This document shows positions 54,312 through 56,444 of a DNA stretch of 56,444 nt, piece after piece. Source of the DNA: a virus; the IMG/VR virus record IMGVR_UViG_3300019360_000010, positions 1 through 56,444 of that record. One strand, 5' to 3'. Position numbers and translations under genes: made by a program. Below the pieces are notes generated by a model. The model searched no databases. It had not been told where the DNA came from and saw only the letters and a program-made list of their open reading frames with translations. Position 1 is the stretch's first letter, and every line of letters starts with the position of its first letter.

Positions 54312-55430
54312 TTATGCGGCCAGCAGGTCGCCGGCCTTACGCTCGAGCTGAACGCGGTCGTTGTTGTTCGGGACCGACCGCGCATACGCGGTGATCCCGG
54401 TGATCGCGTCCCAGCGCGTCTCGATCGGCCGTCCCTCGTCCGCGACGTGCGCGGCCTGGATCGCCACCGACTCCTTCTTCGTGAACCGGTTCGCGAGGAA
54501 CTCGTCGATGTCGTCGATCTTCGCCTTGCGCTGAGCCTCGATCGCGTCGATCACTGGCTTCTCCGATGCCGCCGCGTACTCGATGAGGACCGGCTCCACC
54601 TCCTCCAGCCAACGCGACGGAGCGCCGGAGGTGTGCCGGATGCGGACCTCGCGGAAGTGTTCGACGTTCCACACGATCCGGTTGCAGCACGTGTAGTCGA
54701 ACAGGAAGAACGACGCGCCGAGCGTGCTCGCGCCGACCTCCGAGTTCCAGACGAAGAAGCCGCGCGCGAACGTCCCCATCATCTGCGCGCGCCGGTTCGG
54801 CAGTTCGATCCGGTTCTTCTCGTCGGCGAGGAACACGAACATGTCTCGATCGGACGCGAACAACGTGGTGTTCGCGCTCGTGACCGTCACGTCCTTGCCG
54901 AACTCGCCGGGCACCTTCCAGTCGCCCGTCACGCCGTCGCCGAAACGATCGACCATCGCGTCTACGAGGTCGGCGTCCCAGATGCGGCCGTAGTTCGGTC
55001 CGGTCGCGGCGCGTAGCTCGTTGTTGTCGAGCTTGGTCAGGAGCACGCCGACCTCCTCGACCGACCGGTTGAACCTCAGACCGTAGTTGAGGCAGTCGGC
55101 CGCGATCGGCGCGGGGAGCGACCGGAGGTAGCCGCCGGGAGCGCCGGCGAGGTTCGCGATCTGACCGAACGAGTGGTGCGTGGTGACGAACGGCACGCCG
55201 TTCGGTCCGAACACCTCCAGTCCGGCGCGGAGGTCCGACGTGGCCGGCGCGAACGACAGCTTGCGGTTCGCCACGATCTTTGCGGAGGACGCTTCACGCA
55301 TCTTCTTCTTGAACGCCTGGAGGTCGGTCAGCGACGTAAAGCGCTGATCGGCCGGGCGGCTCATCCACTGCCGCGACGCCTCGTGCAGGTTGCGGGTCGG
55401 AGCGGCCGGCCGGTTCATGGACATCGTCAT
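54312..55430 (-). CDS. DUF932 protein (372 aa)
   Basis: A DUF932 (phage/plasmid-like, TIGR03299-type) protein: GVPFVTTHHSFGQIANLAGA, LNYGLRFNRSVEEVGVLLTK, ATGPNYGRIWDADLVDAMVD and FDYTCCNRIVWNVEHFREVR. The family occurs in many phages and plasmids, often near anti-defence genes, and has no proven function. First ATG at 55428-55430 behind GAAGGGA; the next (ACG) ATG is two codons later. The hairpin elements flank it on both sides. Confidence 0.85.
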   Translation of the reverse strand: MTMSMNRPAAPTRNLHEASRQWMSRPADQRFTSLTDLQAFKKKMREASSAKIVANRKLSFAPATSDLRAGLEVFGPNGVPFVTTHHSFGQIANLAGAPGGYLRSLPAPIAADCLNYGLRFNRSVEEVGVLLTKLDNNELRAATGPNYGRIWDADLVDAMVDRFGDGVTGDWKVPGEFGKDVTVTSANTTLFASDRDMFVFLADEKNRIELPNRRAQMMGTFARGFFVWNSEVGASTLGASFFLFDYTCCNRIVWNVEHFREVRIRHTSGAPSRWLEEVEPVLIEYAAASEKPVIDAIEAQRKAKIDDIDEFLANRFTKKESVAIQAAHVADEGRPIETRWDAITGITAYARSVPNNNDRVQLERKAGDLLAA

Positions 55431-55438
55431 CGTAAGTA

Positions 55439-55530
55439 TCCCTTCGTGATATCGGAGGAACCACCTCGGCCCTCCTGACTCCTCGAGCCCGAGACCGGCT
55501 GCCGCCGATCGTCGGGCTCGAGGGAACGCG
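55439..55530. repeat. 92-bp direct repeat copy B with hairpin
   Basis: Identical to 360-451; stem at 55481-55492 and 55512-55523. It lies between the pentapeptide gene stop (55540) and the DUF932 start (55430). Identical copies so far apart imply recent duplication or recombination between spacers. Confidence 0.85.
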
Positions 55531-55539
55531 TATCAAGTT

Positions 55540-56444
55540 CTACTTGATATCGGTTGCGTATTTGCGGCCCTTGAGCCACGCCAGCGTCTCGGCGTTGCCG
55601 GCGTAGAACATCTTCGTTGCCACGGGGGCGCAGATCATGCCGGCGACGTTCGGCGACAGCGCGCGGATTTTCGGGTCCGTCGCGCAGACCTGGAGCCAGC
55701 CGGCGAGGCAATGCGAGGTTCCGCACACCGCTTCCTCGGCGCAACTGCGGCCCTCCCAGGAACCATCTTCGTGCCAGTAGTCCATCTCCAGCCGCTTTTC
55801 ATCGTCCAGGATGATCTCACGCACCCTGTCGAGATTGGCGACAGCCTGCTCGGGCGTGACCGGCAGGATGTCGAAGTTGGCGCGCGCGAGGTTGGCGCCC
55901 GCGAGGTTAGCGTGCGCGAGGTTGGCGCGCGCGAGGTTGGCGCCCGTGAGGTCGGCGTGCGTGAGGTTGGCGCGCGCGAGGTTGGCGCCCGTGAGGTCGG
56001 CATGCGTGAGGTTGGCGCGCGCGAGGTTGGCGCCCGTGAGGTCGGCGTGCGTGAGGTTGGCGCGCGCGAGGTAGGCGTTCGCGAGGTAGGCGTTCGCGAG
56101 GTTAGCGCCCGTGAGGTCGGCGCGCGCGAGGTCGGCATGCGTGAGGTTGGCGTTCGTGAGGTTGGCGTTCGCGAGGTTGGCGTTCGCGAGGTTGGCGTTC
56201 GCGAGGTAGGCGTTCGCGAGGTTGGCGCCCGCGAGGTTGGCGCCCGCGAGGTTAGCGCCCGCGAGGTAGGCGCCCGCGAGGTTGGCGCCCGCGAGGTTGG
56301 CGCCCGCGAGGTTGGCGCCCGCGAGGTTGGCGCCCGCGAGGTTGGCGCCCGCGAGGTAGGCGCCCGCGAGGTAGGCGCCCACGAGGTAGGCGTTCGCGAG
56401 GTAGGCGTTCGCGAGGTAGGCGTTCGCTTTGATCGCGAGCTTCA
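55540..56444 (-). CDS. Pentapeptide-repeat protein, repeat and C-terminal part
   Basis: The minus frame is open from the window edge to a stop at 55540; upstream of the edge it would join the start at 351 or 291. The repeats (GANLA, NAYLA, THADL) extend to about 55874. After them comes a C-terminal domain of about 110 residues: DILPVTPEQAVANLDRVREI, then an EEAVCGTSHCLAGWLQVCAT segment with three Cys, and AETLAWLKGRKYATDIK at the end. The C-G-T-x-H-C-x-A-G-W segment occurs in other pentapeptide and phage proteins of unknown function. The array could act as a DNA-mimicking beta-helix and the C-terminal part as a dimerisation or binding domain. Repeat number may be misassembled. Confidence 0.85.
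   Translation of the reverse strand, partial: KLAIKANAYLANAYLANAYLVGAYLAGAYLAGANLAGANLAGANLAGANLAGANLAGAYLAGANLAGANLAGANLANAYLANANLANANLANANLTNANLTHADLARADLTGANLANAYLANAYLARANLTHADLTGANLARANLTHADLTGANLARANLTHADLTGANLARANLAHANLAGANLARANFDILPVTPEQAVANLDRVREIILDDEKRLEMDYWHEDGSWEGRSCAEEAVCGTSHCLAGWLQVCATDPKIRALSPNVAGMICAPVATKMFYAGNAETLAWLKGRKYATDIK
55874..56427. repeat. 15-bp pentapeptide-coding repeat array, right-end copy
   Basis: About 37 near-identical 15-bp units of the type GAGGTTGGCGCCCGC; sub-blocks repeat at a higher order (a 45-bp set of GTGAGGTCGGCGTGC-like units occurs three times at about 55935-56060). Such nested periodicity is expected from slippage and unequal exchange. Confidence 0.92.
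56382..56444. repeat. 63-bp terminal overlap, right copy
   Basis: Identical to 129-191. Upstream of this the right-end copy reads a GGCGCCCACGAGG variant where the left has GGCGTTCGCGAGG, so the overlap stops after 63 bases. Confidence 0.8.

Overview
The window looks like one complete or near-complete genome of a GC-rich, lytic, podovirus-type tailed phage of about 56.2 kb. The evidence for a podovirus is a P22-type portal, coat and gp4-like adaptor, ejection-type internal proteins, and no tape measure or sheath gene. No integrase, repressor/Cro pair, CRISPR array, rRNA or tRNA was recognised. The host is probably an alphaproteobacterium. Support is weak: a small DUF1150-like protein, high GC, and several hypothetical families that I associate with alphaproteobacterial phages. 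The two ends share 63 identical bases (129-191 and 56382-56444) inside a pentapeptide-repeat gene, so the molecule is probably circular as assembled. The flanking repeats do not match, which leaves the repeat number at the junction uncertain.

Layout. (1) 23277 down to 1284, minus strand: a tightly overlapping early/replication operon. In order of transcription it holds an SNF2-type helicase, small unknown genes, a MazG-like enzyme, a membrane-anchored SGNH-hydrolase-like protein, an archaeo-eukaryotic primase-polymerase, a DUF3310 protein, a short UvrD-type helicase, a deoxyribosyltransferase-like protein, a cytosine-C5 methyltransferase fused to a glycosyltransferase-like domain, a second MazG-like enzyme, a P-loop kinase fused to a uracil-DNA-glycosylase-like domain, a thymidylate-synthase-family enzyme with the dCMP-hydroxymethylase Asp signature, dCMP deaminase, a family A DNA polymerase, zinc-binding proteins and a VRR-NUC-like nuclease. 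(2) 23278-24096: an AT-rich divergent intergenic region with palindromes and many CAGCCAAT/CAGGCAAT-type repeats; a candidate origin and control region. (3) 24097-53567, plus strand: a roughly 29 kb late operon. It opens with a NusG/RfaH-like factor, then an O-antigen ligase/polymerase-like membrane protein, secreted and fibre-like proteins, TerS, TerL, portal, scaffold, coat, tail adaptors, three internal/ejection proteins, a collar-domain fibre, holin-like proteins, lipoproteins and a spanin-like pair. It ends at a strong terminator at 53657-53692. (4) 53712 through the contig junction to 1180, minus strand: an accessory module of small proteins, a DUF932 protein, a long pentapeptide-repeat protein, a DUF4031 protein and unknowns. 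Three intercistronic spacers here carry related hairpins, and the genes share an extended GAAGGGAGA ribosome-binding site.

How it may fit together. The replication set is PolA, PrimPol and two SF1/SF2 helicases with no DnaB-type helicase. The cluster at 4075-9448 can be read as dTTP supply or as a cytosine-hypermodification pathway (hydroxymethylation of dCMP, phosphorylation, incorporation, glycosylation); the sequence gives real but not conclusive hints for the second reading. The NusG-like factor opening the late operon suggests processive antitermination. The O-antigen-ligase-like and SGNH-like genes suggest alteration of the host surface. No endolysin was recognised.
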